DNA of 51,588 nucleotides from Candidatus Rokuibacteriota bacterium (GTDB taxonomy: Bacteria; Methylomirabilota; Methylomirabilia; Rokubacteriales; CSP1-6): contig VGLJ01000033.1 of the NCBI GenBank assembly GCA_016866775.1, forward strand, positions 1 to 51,588. Reading direction: 5' to 3'. A program made the position numbers and the translations under genes. This document shows positions 9,444 through 17,110 of this stretch, piece after piece. Each line of letters begins with the position of its first letter. The first letter of the stretch is position 1. The notes beneath the pieces were generated by a model. That model was not told the origin of the DNA. It made no database searches and was given only the letters and a program-made list of their open reading frames with translations.

Positions 9444-9683
9444 TTAGCTGGCGCGGGTGGTCGCCCAACCGAGGCTGCGGAGGTCTTCCTCGATGTGGCG
9501 GCGCCGCCGCTCGGCGCACCGCTGCTCGGCGGTGACGGTCATGCTGGCACCGCGGCGCTGGCCGTGGCGGCGATCGAGCAGCACCGCGATGGCGCGATCG
9601 TTCGCAAACGCCTGGCAGAGCCGCTCGTACAGTTCGGCCCGGTCGCGCGCGACGATCATGAGCACCGAGGGCACCGTTGCCAT
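9444..9683 (-). CDS. Small uncharacterised protein
   Basis: 79 residues from ATG 9683; a further in-frame Met lies at 9659. The product starts with a short hydrophobic strand (VLMIVARD), has an acidic-to-basic middle, and ends in a strongly Arg-rich stretch followed by DLRSLGW. No signal peptide or domain is recognised. The longer in-frame extension to 9953 runs antisense through the amidohydrolase gene and is not credible. The gene is divergent from that amidohydrolase; a TACGAT hexamer lies 11 nt before its start. The compact folded N-terminal half suggests a real small cytoplasmic protein, possibly nucleic-acid binding because of its charge, but that is speculative. Confidence 0.6.
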   Translation of the reverse strand: MATVPSVLMIVARDRAELYERLCQAFANDRAIAVLLDRRHGQRRGASMTVTAEQRCAERRRRHIEEDLRSLGWATTRAS

Positions 9684-9740
9684 GGTGGACCGTGATCGTA
9701 GGATCATTCCGGGGGGTCCGTCAACCGGGCGGGGACAGGG

Positions 9741-9746
9741 TATAGT
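9741..9746 (+). promoter_or_regulatory. Putative -10 element (TATAGT)
   Basis: TATAGT, 10 nt upstream of ATG 9757, in the 73-bp gap between divergent starts. No good -35 box is seen. Transcription would start within a few bases of the ATG. Confidence 0.4.
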
Positions 9747-9756
9747 CGCGGGCGCC

Positions 9757-11211
9757 ATGCCCCGGTACGACACCGCCCTCGTCAACGGCACCGTCGTCCT
9801 CCCAGATCTCGGGCCGGTGCGCTGCGACCTCGGCGTGCGCGAGGGCCGCGTGGCCGCGCTGGCCGACGCCATCGCGGCGCAGGATGCCGACCACGTCATC
9901 GACGCGCGCGGCAAGCTCGTGCTGCCCGGCGCGGTCGACTCGCACTTCCACATCGGGATCTATCGCGACCTCGCGCGCGATGCCGAGAGCGAGACCCGTT
10001 CGGCACTGGCCGGCGGCGTGACCACGGTGGTGAGCTACTTCCGGACCGGCAGCCACTACCTCAACAAGAGCGGCCCGTACCGGACGATCTTCCCCGAGGT
10101 CGTGGCGGCGACCGAAGGGCACGCGCACACCGACTTCGGCTATCACCTCGGGATCATGACGACGGACCAGCTCGACGAGATCGACTGGCTCGTCGGCGAG
10201 CAGGGCGTGGCGTCGTTCAAGTACTACATGTTCTACAAGGGCCTCAACCTCACGTCGGACTCGACGCGCGGGACCGACTACACGATGTCCGACTCGTACG
10301 ACCTCGGCCACCTCTACCGGCTCATGACCCAGGTGGCGGCGGCGTCGCGGAAGCACGGCGCGCGCGGTCGGATCTCGCTCAGCCTCCACTGCGAGCAGGC
10401 GGAGCTGCTGCGCGTGTTCATCGAGGAGGCGCGCCGCGCGGGCGCGACCGGGCTCGAGGCGTATCACAAGGCGCGCCCGCCGCTCACCGAACAGCTCTCG
10501 ATCGCCGAGGCGCTCGTCCTCACCGAAGCCACGCGCTGCCCGGTCAACCTCCTGCATCTCTCGAGCACGGAGGCCGTCACCGCGGGCTCCGAGGGACGGC
10601 GTCGGCACCCCGATCTCGACATCCGGCTCGAGACGACGCTGCATCACCTCGCGCTGACCTACGAGACGGCGGGCGGCGCGATCGGCAAGGTGAATCCGCC
10701 GATCCGCACCGACGCCGATCGCGAGGCGCTGTGGCGCGCCGTGCTCGACGGCCGTATCGACACCGTCGTGAGCGACCACGCGTGCTGCTCCGAGGAGGAC
10801 AAGGAGATCGAGTTCTGGTCGGCGCTGCCGGGCTTCGGCGGCACCGCCCTGCTGTACCCCTATCTGCTCAGCGAGGGGCCGCGGCGCGGGCTGTCGCTCG
10901 CGCGGATCGTCGCGCTCGCCAGCGCGAATCCCGCGCGCGCGTTCGGTCTCTTCCCGCGCAAGGGCGCGATCGCCGTCGGCAGCGACGCCGACCTGGTCGT
11001 CGTCGATCCCGAGCGCGAGCAGATCGTGTCGCCGGGCGTGCTGCACTCCGCGCAGGACTTCACGCCGTTCGCCGGCCTGCGCGTGAAGGGCTGGCCCACC
11101 CACACGCTGCTGCGCGGCCGCGTCGCCTTCGACGGCACGAGCGTCGTCGGCGCGCCCGCGGGAACGTACGTCAAGCGTCCCGTTTCGACACCAGAGCGGG
11201 CGGGCGCTTGA
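9757..11211 (+). CDS. Cyclic amidohydrolase (dihydropyrimidinase/hydantoinase/allantoinase family)
   Basis: 484 residues from ATG 9757. All metal-site residues of the dihydropyrimidinase branch are present: H63-x-H65, a carboxylated-Lys candidate K155 (ASFKYY), H211 (LSLHCEQ), H267 (NLLHLSS) and D340 (VVSDHACC). The amidohydrolase C-terminal end (SDADLVVVDP) is intact. It should hydrolyse a cyclic amide or related ring in the cytoplasm; which one cannot be told. The frame continues upstream to 9457, but that segment overlaps the divergent small gene and is rejected. The next gene, an NMT1-like binding protein, begins inside this gene's stop codon, hinting that both act on the same N-heterocycle or its precursor. 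Confidence 0.93.
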   Translation: MPRYDTALVNGTVVLPDLGPVRCDLGVREGRVAALADAIAAQDADHVIDARGKLVLPGAVDSHFHIGIYRDLARDAESETRSALAGGVTTVVSYFRTGSHYLNKSGPYRTIFPEVVAATEGHAHTDFGYHLGIMTTDQLDEIDWLVGEQGVASFKYYMFYKGLNLTSDSTRGTDYTMSDSYDLGHLYRLMTQVAAASRKHGARGRISLSLHCEQAELLRVFIEEARRAGATGLEAYHKARPPLTEQLSIAEALVLTEATRCPVNLLHLSSTEAVTAGSEGRRRHPDLDIRLETTLHHLALTYETAGGAIGKVNPPIRTDADREALWRAVLDGRIDTVVSDHACCSEEDKEIEFWSALPGFGGTALLYPYLLSEGPRRGLSLARIVALASANPARAFGLFPRKGAIAVGSDADLVVVDPEREQIVSPGVLHSAQDFTPFAGLRVKGWPTHTLLRGRVAFDGTSVVGAPAGTYVKRPVSTPERAGA

Positions 11212-12134
11212 GCGCCCGGGGCCCGCGACTCACAATGATGGAGCCGTTCCACTCGCCGTTCTACGCGCCCGCGCTCGTCGCGGTGCACGGCGGGCACTTC
11301 GCGCGCGCGGGCTTCGACGTCACGGTGCGGACCGCGACGCCGGCGAAGAGCGCGGCCGATGCGCTGCTCGACGGCAGCGCCGACTTCGCGGTCTCCGGGA
11401 TCATGCGCAGTCTCGACCTCGTCGATCGCGGCGGGCCGCCGATCGTCCACTTCGCGGCCGTCAACGATCGCAACGGCTTCTTCCTCGTGAGCCGCGTGCC
11501 CCGGCCGGACTTCGCGTGGACCGATCTCGTCGGCCGGACGGTGCTGTCGTTCGGCGGCGCGCCGACGCCGTATCAGTGCATGCTGACGGTGCTGCGCGAG
11601 GCCGGGGTGGACCCCGCGAAGGTCACGTTCGTGCAGGGCCTCGGCGTGCCGGAGGCCGCGCTGGCGTTCACCGGCGGCGAGGGCGACTTCATCGAGTGCG
11701 GACCGCCGGTGGTCGACGGGCTGGTGAGTGATGGCGTGGGCTCGCTCGTCGCCTCGATGGGCGTCGCGACGGGACCGGTGCCGTTCAGCTCGCTGATGGC
11801 GACCGAGCGGCGCCTACGCGACGACCGCGGCGATCTCGTGCGTCTCGTCCGCGCGTTCCACGGCGCGCAGCGCTGGCTCGCGCACGCGTCCGCGGATGAG
11901 GTCGCATCGGTGCTGCGCCCGGCGTTTCCCGGCATCCAGGCGCCGCTGCTCGCGCGGATCGTGGCGCGCTATCGCGCGCAGGGCACGTGGCCCGACGATC
12001 CGCGCCTCGATCGCCGCGGCTACGAGCGGCTCCAGGAGATCCTGTTCACCGGCGGCTTCATCAAGGGCCACCACGCCTACGAGCGCCTGATCGACACGTC
12101 GATCGCCACCGAAGCGCTTCTCCCGACTATCTAG
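11208..12134 (+). CDS. NMT1/THI5-like substrate-binding protein without visible signal peptide
   Basis: 308 residues from TTG 11208, which overlaps the previous stop (TTGA); ATG 11235 is the conservative alternative. The upstream TTG is preferred because the strand RLTMMEPF belongs to the start of the periplasmic-binding fold. The body resembles NMT1/SsuA/ThiY-type binding proteins: two lobes, a YAPALVAVHGGHFARAGFDV start, and a VGRTVLSFGG hinge region. No signal peptide is present with either start, unusual for an ABC binding protein, and no permease or ATPase gene lies nearby. It may be a cytoplasmic pyrimidine- or cofactor-related enzyme of the THI5 type, or a binding protein exported in some other way. 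Confidence 0.75.
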   Translation: MSARGPRLTMMEPFHSPFYAPALVAVHGGHFARAGFDVTVRTATPAKSAADALLDGSADFAVSGIMRSLDLVDRGGPPIVHFAAVNDRNGFFLVSRVPRPDFAWTDLVGRTVLSFGGAPTPYQCMLTVLREAGVDPAKVTFVQGLGVPEAALAFTGGEGDFIECGPPVVDGLVSDGVGSLVASMGVATGPVPFSSLMATERRLRDDRGDLVRLVRAFHGAQRWLAHASADEVASVLRPAFPGIQAPLLARIVARYRAQGTWPDDPRLDRRGYERLQEILFTGGFIKGHHAYERLIDTSIATEALLPTI

Positions 12135-12246
12135 CGACTCCACCCCGGCGGGCGCCAGATCGGCTGCGTTCGAGCGCCGGCTCCGCCGGCGCGATCCGTT
12201 CTGGGGGGAGGCAGGGAGGAGCACGCCGTCAGGCGCGCGACGACCG

Positions 12247-12282
12247 CCGGAAGGGGGGCGAAGCCGCGAAGCCCCCCTCCGG
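12247..12282. terminator. Bidirectional hairpin between convergent genes
   Basis: CCGGAAGGGGGGC (12247-12259) pairs with GCCCCCCTCCGG (12271-12282), a 12-bp stem with one bulged A and an 11-nt loop. It sits between the converging stops at 12134 and 12284. There is no T tract, so it could also be Rho-assisted or mRNA-stabilising. The rest of 12135-12283 shows nothing. Confidence 0.55.
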
Positions 12283-12283
12283 G

Positions 12284-12742
12284 TCACGCCACGCGGCGGC
12301 GGCGCGCGCGCTTCGGACGGGGGCCGCTGGCGGACGCCGGCGTCCGGGCAAGGAACGCGGGCGCCTCCAGCGTGGCGTCGGGCTGCAGCAAGCGCTTCGC
12401 GAGGAAGTATTTCTTCGGACGGCGCACGAGCTCGCGGCGGCGATCGCGGTCGCGCGTGACGCTGGTCTCGAGCGCGTCGAACGCGGCGTCGAAGGCGACC
12501 TCTTCGCTCGCGCCGAGGCCTTCCACGCTGAAGTCGCGGCGTCGCGGCATGTCGTGCACGATCCTGCAGCGGATGCCGGGCCCGCCCTTCGGCCCGTTCT
12601 CGTCGTCGAAGATCACCTTCGCGGTCGTGGGCGGCGGGTCGATGCGGCCGAGCGTCCGCGCGACCTTCGTGCGCACGCGCGTCGCGAACGGGCGGTTGCG
12701 GGTGCCTTCGACGATCAGCGCCAGGGTCCTCGGGATCTTCAT
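12284..12742 (-). CDS. HPF/RaiA-like ribosome-associated protein
   Basis: 152 residues from ATG 12742, with a GGGAG ribosome binding site 9 nt upstream; a longer frame to 12778 is possible. The sequence follows the short S30AE (HPF/RaiA) pattern: RVRTKVARTLGRID, a strand pair with PGIRCRIVHDM, a valine-rich strand, then a DAAFDALETSV helix. The C-terminal 35 residues are basic and disordered-looking (RPKRARRRR). Such proteins bind the 30S decoding region and hibernate ribosomes under stress. The preceding gene encodes a zinc-ribbon protein 19 bp away in the same direction, so the pair is probably co-transcribed. The family call rests on pattern only. Confidence 0.65.
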   Translation of the reverse strand: MKIPRTLALIVEGTRNRPFATRVRTKVARTLGRIDPPPTTAKVIFDDENGPKGGPGIRCRIVHDMPRRRDFSVEGLGASEEVAFDAAFDALETSVTRDRDRRRELVRRPKKYFLAKRLLQPDATLEAPAFLARTPASASGPRPKRARRRRVA

Positions 12743-12761
12743 GGCTGGTGGCTCCCGCCGG

Positions 12762-13058
12762 TCAGCTCGCGCGCTCATGCCCGTCGCGTTCGAGCCGCCG
12801 GACCTCTTCGTGGATTCGACGCTGCATCTCCCGTGGAGCGAGCGGCTGGACGTCCGCCATGATCGGCCGGCACGCCGGGCACATCCAGAGCGCGTCGTCC
12901 TTGAGATGGCGCGGGGTGAGCTCGCCGGTCACGAGCTCCTCGGCGCGCCGCCGGAGGCTCGCGATGCGTTCGCGCAGGATCTGCTTCGGGGCGCGCGAGT
13001 CGGCGTGGCGCAACAGCGCCACCGAGCTCCCGCAGAGGGGACATTGGCCGGGCGTCAC
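12762..13058 (-). CDS. Small zinc-ribbon-like protein
   Basis: 98 residues from GTG 13058. Two CxxC knuckles, CPLC near residues 6-9 and CPAC near 61-64, are separated by a charged helix (RERIASLRRRAEELV), giving a likely structural zinc site. A second charged helix follows (PREMQRRIHEEVRRL). The family is not recognised. It is followed 19 bp later by the HPF/RaiA-like gene, so a role near ribosomes or RNA is possible. A TACAAT -10-like box lies at 13083-13088 and GGATGAG precedes the GTG. Confidence 0.65.
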   Translation of the reverse strand: MTPGQCPLCGSSVALLRHADSRAPKQILRERIASLRRRAEELVTGELTPRHLKDDALWMCPACRPIMADVQPLAPREMQRRIHEEVRRLERDGHERAS

Positions 13059-13082
13059 GCGTGCTCATCCCGACGGAGCCCC

Positions 13083-13088
13083 ATTGTA
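13083..13088 (-). promoter_or_regulatory. Putative -10 element (TACAAT)
   Basis: TACAAT on the minus strand, 24 nt before GTG 13058, leaving room for a short leader with a GGATGAG ribosome binding site. No clear -35 box is seen. It would serve the zinc-ribbon and HPF-like pair. Confidence 0.35.
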
Positions 13089-13156
13089 CCGGGCGCGTCA
13101 TTTCTACATCGCGGCATCGCCCCTCCCGGGATCGAGAGGCTTCAAACGCGGTGCCG

Positions 13157-13900
13157 TCAGCTCTCGGCGAGCTCCACGAGCAGCGCGGCGTGATCGCTGA
13201 GCAGCGCGCGGCGCCGCCGGAGGCTCGCGCCGCCCCACGCGTACGACGCGTCCTTCAGGCGGGGAAGCAGCGCGGCGTTGACGAAGGCCTGGTCGATGCG
13301 GAAGCCGTTCGCGCCGTTCGGCGAGTACCACGTGTAGACGCGCGCGTCGGGGCGCAGGTGACGGAACGCGTCCGCCCATCCGCACGCGGTGAGGCCGTCG
13401 ACCCATCGCTCCTCGATCGCGTTGAACGCGGGAACCTCCTCGTCGAGTCCGCGCCGTCCCGAGTTGGTGTCCCCGATGAAGAGCGCGGGTCCGAGACGCC
13501 AGCCGCGCGCGCACGTCAGCACGGCGTCGAGGAACGGATACTTCTTGCCGCCGGCGCGATTCGGGACGTGCATCGCGCCGAGGACGAAGGGCAGGGGGGC
13601 CGCGACGGACGCCGCGATCCACCGGTGCCGGAGCGACGGCCCGGCGCGCAGGCGCACACGACGCACGGGCCAGCGCGAGGCGATCAGGAGCGCGTTCGCG
13701 TTCGGGAGCTCACGATCGGCGGTCGTGAGCTGATGCGCGAGCCCGACGCCGGCGAGCTGCGTGGCCAGCGCGCGACTCGGCGGCGTGCCCCGGAACTCCG
13801 ACAGCGCGACGACGTCCGCGCTCCACCGCGCGATCTGTCGCGCGATCGCCGCCGCGCGGACCCCGCCGCCGCCCCGGATGTTCCACGCGAGGATCCGCAT
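13157..13900 (-). CDS. Endonuclease/exonuclease/phosphatase (EEP) family hydrolase
   Basis: 247 residues from ATG 13900. EEP superfamily landmarks are present: N7 in ILAWNIRG, E35 (ALSEF), a central His in GAMHVPN, IGDTNSG with the catalytic Asp/Asn pair, and the terminal SDHAALLVEL with the catalytic His. The fold hydrolyses phosphodiesters (DNA, RNA, sphingomyelin, inositol phosphates); the substrate is not indicated. No signal peptide, so cytoplasmic. The start lies 8 bp after the amidase stop, so it may be the last gene of the amidase transcript. Confidence 0.85.
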   Translation of the reverse strand: MRILAWNIRGGGGVRAAAIARQIARWSADVVALSEFRGTPPSRALATQLAGVGLAHQLTTADRELPNANALLIASRWPVRRVRLRAGPSLRHRWIAASVAAPLPFVLGAMHVPNRAGGKKYPFLDAVLTCARGWRLGPALFIGDTNSGRRGLDEEVPAFNAIEERWVDGLTACGWADAFRHLRPDARVYTWYSPNGANGFRIDQAFVNAALLPRLKDASYAWGGASLRRRRALLSDHAALLVELAES

Positions 13901-13907
13901 GGGTTGC

Positions 13908-15335
13908 TCAGGGGTCCGGAGGCACGCGCTGATGCCAGGCCGTGGCGTGTTCGTACGCCCACGCGGCGCGCAGGACCGTGGCGTCGTCGTAGCGCCGTCC
14001 CGCGATCTGCAAGCCGAGCGGAAGCCCCGTCGTCGTGAACCCGCACGGCACCGAGATCGCCGGCGTCGCCGAGAGATTGAACGGCGTCGTGTACGACCGG
14101 CGCTTGAAGAAGCGCGCCGCCGCGTCCGCCTTGCTCGTCACCGGCGCGTGCCCGCTGGCGATCTGCGGCGCGGGGCCGGGCTGCGTCGGGGCGAGCAGGA
14201 GATCGACGCGCTCGAGCGCGCCGAGGACCTCGCGGGTGATCAGCGCGCGGGCGCGCGCGGCCTGATGGTACGCGGCCGCCGGCAGCAGGCTCGCGGCGAG
14301 CAGCCGGCGGCGCGTGGCCACGTCGTACTCCGACGCCCGCTCGCGCAGCCACCGCTGATGCGCACCGGCCCCTTCCGAATCGGCGAGGGCCATGAACACG
14401 GCGCCGGCGAGCGGCACGAGCGGCAGCGACAGCTCCTCGACCTTCGCGCCCAGCTTCCGGAACTGCTCGATCGCGGCCAGCACCGCGCGCTGCCCTTCCG
14501 GATGCGTGTCGGCGCTCGTGGCCAGCTCGCGGACGATGCCGATGCGCACGCCGTCGACGCCCGCGTGCAACCGCGTGAGCACGTCGCCGGGCGCCTGCTG
14601 TCGCATCTGCGGGTCGCCAGGGTCCGGCCCGGCGATGACGGACAGGACCACCGCCGCGTCTTCCACCGTGCGCGTGATCGGACCGATCGCGTCCATCGAC
14701 CAGCAGAGCGGGATGCAGCCCGCGCGCGGCACCAGTCCCCAGGTCGGCCGCAAGCCGACCGCGCCGCAGTTCGACGCCGGGCTGCGGATCGAGCCGCCCG
14801 TGTCCTCGCCGAGCGTCACGGCCGCGAGCGCCGCCGCCGCCGCGATGCCGGAGCCCGAGGACGAGCCGCCGGGATCGTGCGCGACGTTCCACGGGTTCCG
14901 CGGCTGGCCGTACGGGAAGTCTTGCGTGCCTCCGAGCGCGAACTCCGTCAGGTTCAGCTTGCCCAGGAGGATCGCGCCGGCGCGGCGAAGGCGCGCGACC
15001 ACCGGCGCGTCGGCGGAGGCGACGTTGTCGGCGAGGAGCCGCGATCCCGCGGTCGTCCGGAGCCCGGTGGCGTCGAGCTGGTCCTTCACCGCGAACGGCA
15101 CGCCGTGCAGTGGCCCGAGACGCTCGCCGCGCGCCACCGCCTGCTCGGCGCGCTCGGCGTCGGCGAGCGCCTGGTCGCGACAGACCGTGATGTACGCGTG
15201 CAGCGTGCCGTCCAGGCGATCGATGCGATCGAGGAACGCGCGCACGAGCGCCACGGGTGAGAGCTGCCGCGCACGGATCCTCGCGGCCAGCTCCGTCGCG
15301 GGCGTGAAGGCGAGGTCGGACGCGGCGGCGCTCAT
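13908..15335 (-). CDS. Amidase signature enzyme (AtzE/GatA-like)
   Basis: 475 residues from ATG 15335. The amidase signature is complete: the catalytic Lys in PFAVKDQLDATG, the Gly/Ser-rich loop GGSSSGSG with the cis-Ser, and the nucleophile Ser in DTGGSIRSPA. It hydrolyses an amide, carboxybiuret-type or tRNA-linked substrate in the cytoplasm. The start overlaps the stop of a 57-residue GatC/AtzG-like gene (ATGA), a layout typical of AtzE-type amidases that need a small partner subunit rather than of free-standing amidases. A GatB gene is not present, which argues against the Glu-tRNA(Gln) amidotransferase. AtzE-like 1-carboxybiuret hydrolase is one option; substrate remains open. Confidence 0.88.
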   Translation of the reverse strand: MSAAASDLAFTPATELAARIRARQLSPVALVRAFLDRIDRLDGTLHAYITVCRDQALADAERAEQAVARGERLGPLHGVPFAVKDQLDATGLRTTAGSRLLADNVASADAPVVARLRRAGAILLGKLNLTEFALGGTQDFPYGQPRNPWNVAHDPGGSSSGSGIAAAAALAAVTLGEDTGGSIRSPASNCGAVGLRPTWGLVPRAGCIPLCWSMDAIGPITRTVEDAAVVLSVIAGPDPGDPQMRQQAPGDVLTRLHAGVDGVRIGIVRELATSADTHPEGQRAVLAAIEQFRKLGAKVEELSLPLVPLAGAVFMALADSEGAGAHQRWLRERASEYDVATRRRLLAASLLPAAAYHQAARARALITREVLGALERVDLLLAPTQPGPAPQIASGHAPVTSKADAAARFFKRRSYTTPFNLSATPAISVPCGFTTTGLPLGLQIAGRRYDDATVLRAAWAYEHATAWHQRVPPDP

Positions 15336-15505
15336 GGCGACGGCGGCGTCGGCTCGACGGTGTCGAGCGGCAACGCCGCGAGCGGCGCGAGCGCGTCGCG
15401 CATGGCGTTCAGGCGGTGTGTGATCTCGATCAGGTCGTCGTCGGTCGGCGCGAGGCCGAGGGCCACGGCAAGGGCGTGGACCTCCGCGGGGGTGAGGTCG
15501 TTCAT
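15332..15505 (-). CDS. AtzG/GatC-like small amidase subunit (DUF4089-like)
   Basis: 57 residues from ATG 15505. The product begins MNDLTPAEVHALAVALGL, continues with an acidic turn and a helix (DLIEITHRLNAMRDAL), and ends with LDTVEPTPPSP. This short helix-helix-extended-tail form with a VEP tail is like GatC and AtzG, which wrap round an amidase partner and stabilise it. Its TGA overlaps the ATG of the amidase, giving 1:1 translational coupling. A TAGAAT hexamer lies 8 nt before the ATG. The family call comes from length, tail motif and context. Confidence 0.75.
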   Translation of the reverse strand: MNDLTPAEVHALAVALGLAPTDDDLIEITHRLNAMRDALAPLAALPLDTVEPTPPSP

Positions 15506-15513
15506 GCCCCCGG

Positions 15514-15519
15514 ATTCTA
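15514..15519 (-). promoter_or_regulatory. Putative -10 element (TAGAAT) of a leaderless transcript
   Basis: TAGAAT then 8 nt (CCGGGGGC) before ATG 15505 on the minus strand. The same hexamer with nearly the same 8-nt spacer (CCGCGGCC) precedes ATG 17085. Confidence 0.5.
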
Positions 15520-15534
15520 CTGCGCCCGCGACGG

Positions 15535-16239
15535 TTACTTCGCGTCGTGGAAGATGACGCCGAGCGTGTAGCGCGTGCCGCGACGGATCGTGCTGACGCC
15601 GTGGCGGAGGGCGGCGCGGGACCAGCCGCGCGCGCCGTGGAGCGGGCGATGGCGCGTCGGGAAGATCACGATCTCGCCCTGCTCGGTGGCGATCGCCTCA
15701 CCGCGCGACTGCGCGCGCGGCCGCTGCTCGACGAGCAGGAAGTCGCCGCCGTCGTAGTCGCTCCGACGGCTCAGGAAACACGTGAGCTGCAGCGGGAAGA
15801 CGACGTCGCCGTAGATGTCCTGGTGCAGGCAGTTGTAGCCGCCGGCCTCGTAGTGGAGCAGCAGTGGCGTCGGCCTGGTCTGGCCGTGCCGCTTGCAGAG
15901 CGCCTGAAGGTCGGCAAGCGTCGCCGGGTGACGCGTGCGGCTCCCGAGCGCCGTTTCCCAGCGGTTCGCGATGGCGGCGAGCGGCGGATAGGCGTGGACG
16001 CGCAGCTCCTGGACGAGCGGAGGCAGCGGCGCCGCGAAGTACTGGTAGTCACCGACGCCGAAGCGGAAGCGCTCCATCTCCACGCGCGAGCGGAAGCGGT
16101 CGCGCTCGCCGTACATCGCGATCAGCGCGTCGCATTCGTCCGGCGTCAGCACCACCGGCGTCTTCGCGTAGCCGTGGCGCGACAACGAGTCTTCGATCGC
16201 GCTCCAGTCCAGCGCCGCGAGTCTCTGCTGAGCGTCCAT
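15535..16239 (-). CDS. 2-oxoglutarate/Fe(II)-dependent dioxygenase
   Basis: 234 residues from ATG 16239. The Fe(II) facial triad is visible as H139-Q-D141 (CLHQDIYGD) and H213 (LRHGVST), and R223 (GTRYTLGVIFHDAK) fits the 2-oxoglutarate carboxylate. The strands around FPLQLTCFLS and GEIVIFP complete the double-stranded beta-helix. This looks like the prolyl 4-hydroxylase-like 2OG-Fe(II) group, so hydroxylation of a protein or small molecule is plausible. It lies alone between the amidase pair and the MBL-fold gene; a TATAAC box is placed 7 nt before its start. Confidence 0.87.
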   Translation of the reverse strand: MDAQQRLAALDWSAIEDSLSRHGYAKTPVVLTPDECDALIAMYGERDRFRSRVEMERFRFGVGDYQYFAAPLPPLVQELRVHAYPPLAAIANRWETALGSRTRHPATLADLQALCKRHGQTRPTPLLLHYEAGGYNCLHQDIYGDVVFPLQLTCFLSRRSDYDGGDFLLVEQRPRAQSRGEAIATEQGEIVIFPTRHRPLHGARGWSRAALRHGVSTIRRGTRYTLGVIFHDAK

Positions 16240-16246
16240 GACGATG

Positions 16247-16252
16247 GTTATA
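16247..16252 (-). promoter_or_regulatory. Putative -10 element (TATAAC)
   Basis: TATAAC on the minus strand, 7 nt before ATG 16239; five of six positions match TATAAT, although the last base breaks the TANNNT rule. No ribosome binding site lies between it and the ATG. Confidence 0.4.
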
Positions 16253-16329
16253 CGCGCGAACGCCGACGCGGGGTGGCCGCCCGGCTCACGAGCGAGGGGG
16301 TCGGGGTCCTTAGCTGTGAGGCCCCGTGT

Positions 16330-17085
16330 TCAGCGGTAGGCGTCGGGCGCCTGCTTCACCGTCGTCCAGAAGACGGGATCGTGGCTCGGGAAGATCTTCG
16401 CGCCGGTCAGCCGCGCGAGGGTCTTCAGCCGCTTGATGGAATGGAGCGCGAGGGTCGGGTTCCACACCACGCCGGGCACGCGCTCCTTCTCCAGGTGCTC
16501 GTGCCAGTAGCATGCATCGCCCGTGAGGATCACCGGCCCCGTCTCCGGCAGCTCGACCATCAGCGACTGGTGCCCCGGCGTGTGGCCGTCGGTTCGTAGG
16601 GCGGTCACGCCCGGGGCGAGCTCGGTGTCGCCGTCCAGCAGCCGCCACCGATAGTCGGGGAGATCGAAGTTCTTCCGGTAGTAGAAGCTCGCGAAGAACG
16701 ACGCCGGGTAGTGCGCGTAGCTGTACTCGTCCTTCTGCACCACGAGCTCGGACGTGCGGAAGAACTCCGCGCCGCCCGCGTGGTCGTAGTGCAGGTGCGA
16801 CAGCACCACGAGGTCGACGTTGTCGGTCTCGAGGCCGATGCGCTCGAGGCGATGGACGAGCAGGTCGTCGTCCGTGAAGTGCGCGAGCCGGTCGGTGCGC
16901 ATCAGGCCCGGCACCGCGCGCGGCGAGACGCCGGTGTCGTACAGGATCGTCGCGTCGTCGGTGTGGATCACGTACGACGTGATCGGGATCCGGGCGGGCG
17001 CTTCGCCGTACTCGCCGTAGAAGAGCATCGAGCGCGGGATGCCGAGGAAGCCGTTCTGGAGCGCGTAGAGCGCCTTGACCGCCAT
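16330..17085 (-). CDS. MBL-fold metallo-hydrolase (N-acyl homoserine lactonase-like)
   Basis: 251 residues from ATG 17085. The metallo-beta-lactamase motif H97-x-H99-x-D101-H102 (SHLHYDHAGG) is intact, with further metal ligands in DGHTPGH, LTGDACY and the terminal PSHDPVFW. The N-terminal layout (LYDTGVSP; a two-metal hydrolase with a YARHYP-like loop) resembles the AhlD/AiiA lactonase group, so lactone or ester hydrolysis is likely; quorum-quenching is possible but unproven. The in-frame extension to 17175 overlaps the divergent gene and is rejected. It is divergent from the acyl-CoA dehydrogenase with only 25 bp between starts. Confidence 0.87.
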   Translation of the reverse strand: MAVKALYALQNGFLGIPRSMLFYGEYGEAPARIPITSYVIHTDDATILYDTGVSPRAVPGLMRTDRLAHFTDDDLLVHRLERIGLETDNVDLVVLSHLHYDHAGGAEFFRTSELVVQKDEYSYAHYPASFFASFYYRKNFDLPDYRWRLLDGDTELAPGVTALRTDGHTPGHQSLMVELPETGPVILTGDACYWHEHLEKERVPGVVWNPTLALHSIKRLKTLARLTGAKIFPSHDPVFWTTVKQAPDAYR

Positions 17086-17093
17086 GGCCGCGG

Positions 17094-17099
17094 ATTCTA
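17094..17099 (-). promoter_or_regulatory. Putative -10 element (TAGAAT) overlapping a divergent one
   Basis: TAGAAT on the minus strand, 8 nt before ATG 17085. It shares two bases with the plus-strand TATCGT at 17098-17103, so RNA polymerase probably cannot occupy both at once. Confidence 0.45.
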
Positions 17100-17103
17100 T
17101 CGT
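17098..17103 (+). promoter_or_regulatory. Putative -10 element (TATCGT) of a leaderless transcript
   Basis: TATCGT, 7 nt before ATG 17111, within the 25-bp divergent gap. No ribosome binding site precedes the ATG. Confidence 0.4.
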
Positions 17104-17110
17104 ATGGCGC

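Noticed and set aside
9457-9756. Upstream extension of the amidohydrolase to 9457
   Set aside because: The extension overlaps the divergent small gene, is Arg-rich, and is not part of the amidohydrolase fold.
13684-14892. 402-codon minus-strand frame within the amidase and EEP genes
   Set aside because: It is an alternate frame of the amidase with Arg/Ala-rich text and no motif.
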